14,540 nucleotides of DNA. Origin: Erysipelotrichaceae bacterium. GTDB lineage: Bacteria > Bacillota_I > Bacilli_A > Erysipelotrichales > Erysipelotrichaceae. The DNA is taken from positions 1-14,540 of the forward strand of contig JANJWY010000227.1 in NCBI GenBank assembly GCA_024709285.1, read 5' to 3'. Under the pieces are notes generated by a model. That model ran no database searches and was not told the origin of the DNA. It worked only from the letters and a program-made list of their open reading frames with translations. The stretch's first letter is position 1. Each line of letters begins with the position of its first letter. A program made the translations under genes and the position numbers. Shown in pieces: positions 14,212-14,540 of this stretch.

Positions 14212-14540
14212 CCAAAAACCAAAACGCAGAATATTACTATCTACGATTTCTGCCATTGTAGCGATGATCGTGGTTTTTGGCATATCCGGAACATCGACCG
14301 CAGTGTTGTTGTTCAATGAAATGCTTAAGGATACCCCTGTCTTGGATGTCAATGACTTTATTTCACCCGAATCTACAAAAATTTATGACAGCAAAGGCGA
14401 ACTGATTGCGGATATCGGGCTTAAAGTAAGAGAGAACATCTCTTATGCTCAAATGCCGCAGGTTTTGATCGATGCTTTCGTTGCCATTGAAGATTCGCGC
14501 TTCTTTACTCATAACGGCTTTGATTTACCGAGATTCACCA
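14195..14540 (+). CDS. Class A penicillin-binding protein (PBP1A type), 5' part only
   Basis: A bifunctional peptidoglycan glycosyltransferase/transpeptidase, cut by the window edge after 115 codons. A short basic cytoplasmic tail (residues 1-13, with KPKRR) is followed by one transmembrane helix (about 13-40). The start of the glycosyltransferase domain follows, including STKIYDSKGELI (60-71) and the first catalytic motif EDSRFFTHNGFD (98-109) with Glu98. The ATG has AGGAG 9 bases upstream inside recU and overlaps recU by 17 bases in the +1 frame, so translational coupling is likely. Linked to recU as Bacillus ponA is, and near gpsB, whose product regulates such enzymes. The transpeptidase domain cannot be assessed. 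Confidence 0.93.
   Translation, partial: MKKKSNQKPKRRILLSTISAIVAMIVVFGISGTSTAVLLFNEMLKDTPVLDVNDFISPESTKIYDSKGELIADIGLKVRENISYAQMPQVLIDAFVAIEDSRFFTHNGFDLPRFT

Overview
The window looks like core chromosome of a walled, low-GC Firmicute (Bacillota). The nearest fit is a Bacilli/Erysipelotrichia-type organism. This rests on a type B-like RNase P RNA beside gpsB, a recU-pbp1A pair, RNase Y followed by ymdB, an RNase J2-like protein, and a rodZ-pgsA-cinA-recA block. All are arranged much as in Bacillus and its relatives. The class is an inference from gene content and order; no database search was possible. No mobile element, CRISPR array, tRNA or prophage is visible. Coding density is high, and no stretch over 300 bases lacks a gene once rnpB is counted.

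Layout. A plus-strand DEAD-box RNA helicase (5-1576) converges on a long minus-strand series, and the two share a bidirectional terminator. In transcription order, right to left, the minus strand holds these units: gpsB then rnpB (RNase P RNA); rodZ-pgsA-cinA-recA, from its own promoter and closed by a hairpin terminator; rny-ymdB, from its own promoter; a small 2[4Fe-4S] ferredoxin with its own promoter and terminator; miaB with a terminator; and rnj-ftsK from a good promoter. At the right end recU and the start of a class A penicillin-binding protein gene run on the plus strand. They are divergent from gpsB across a 118-base intergenic region.

Themes. Four RNA-metabolism components lie within about 13 kb: helicase, RNase J-like protein, RNase Y with YmdB, and RNase P RNA. 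DNA repair and segregation is represented by recA, recU and ftsK. Envelope growth is represented by rodZ, pgsA, gpsB and pbp1A. MiaB and the ferredoxin are iron-sulfur proteins.

Most of the window is ordinary housekeeping sequence, and I found no convincing new system. Points worth a second look: an RNase J with several metal-site residues replaced; the gpsB stop codon lying inside the closing helix of rnpB; an isolated ferredoxin unit upstream of miaB; a CinA reduced to its C-terminal domain; a RecA without an acidic tail; and a recU promoter that leaves almost no leader.
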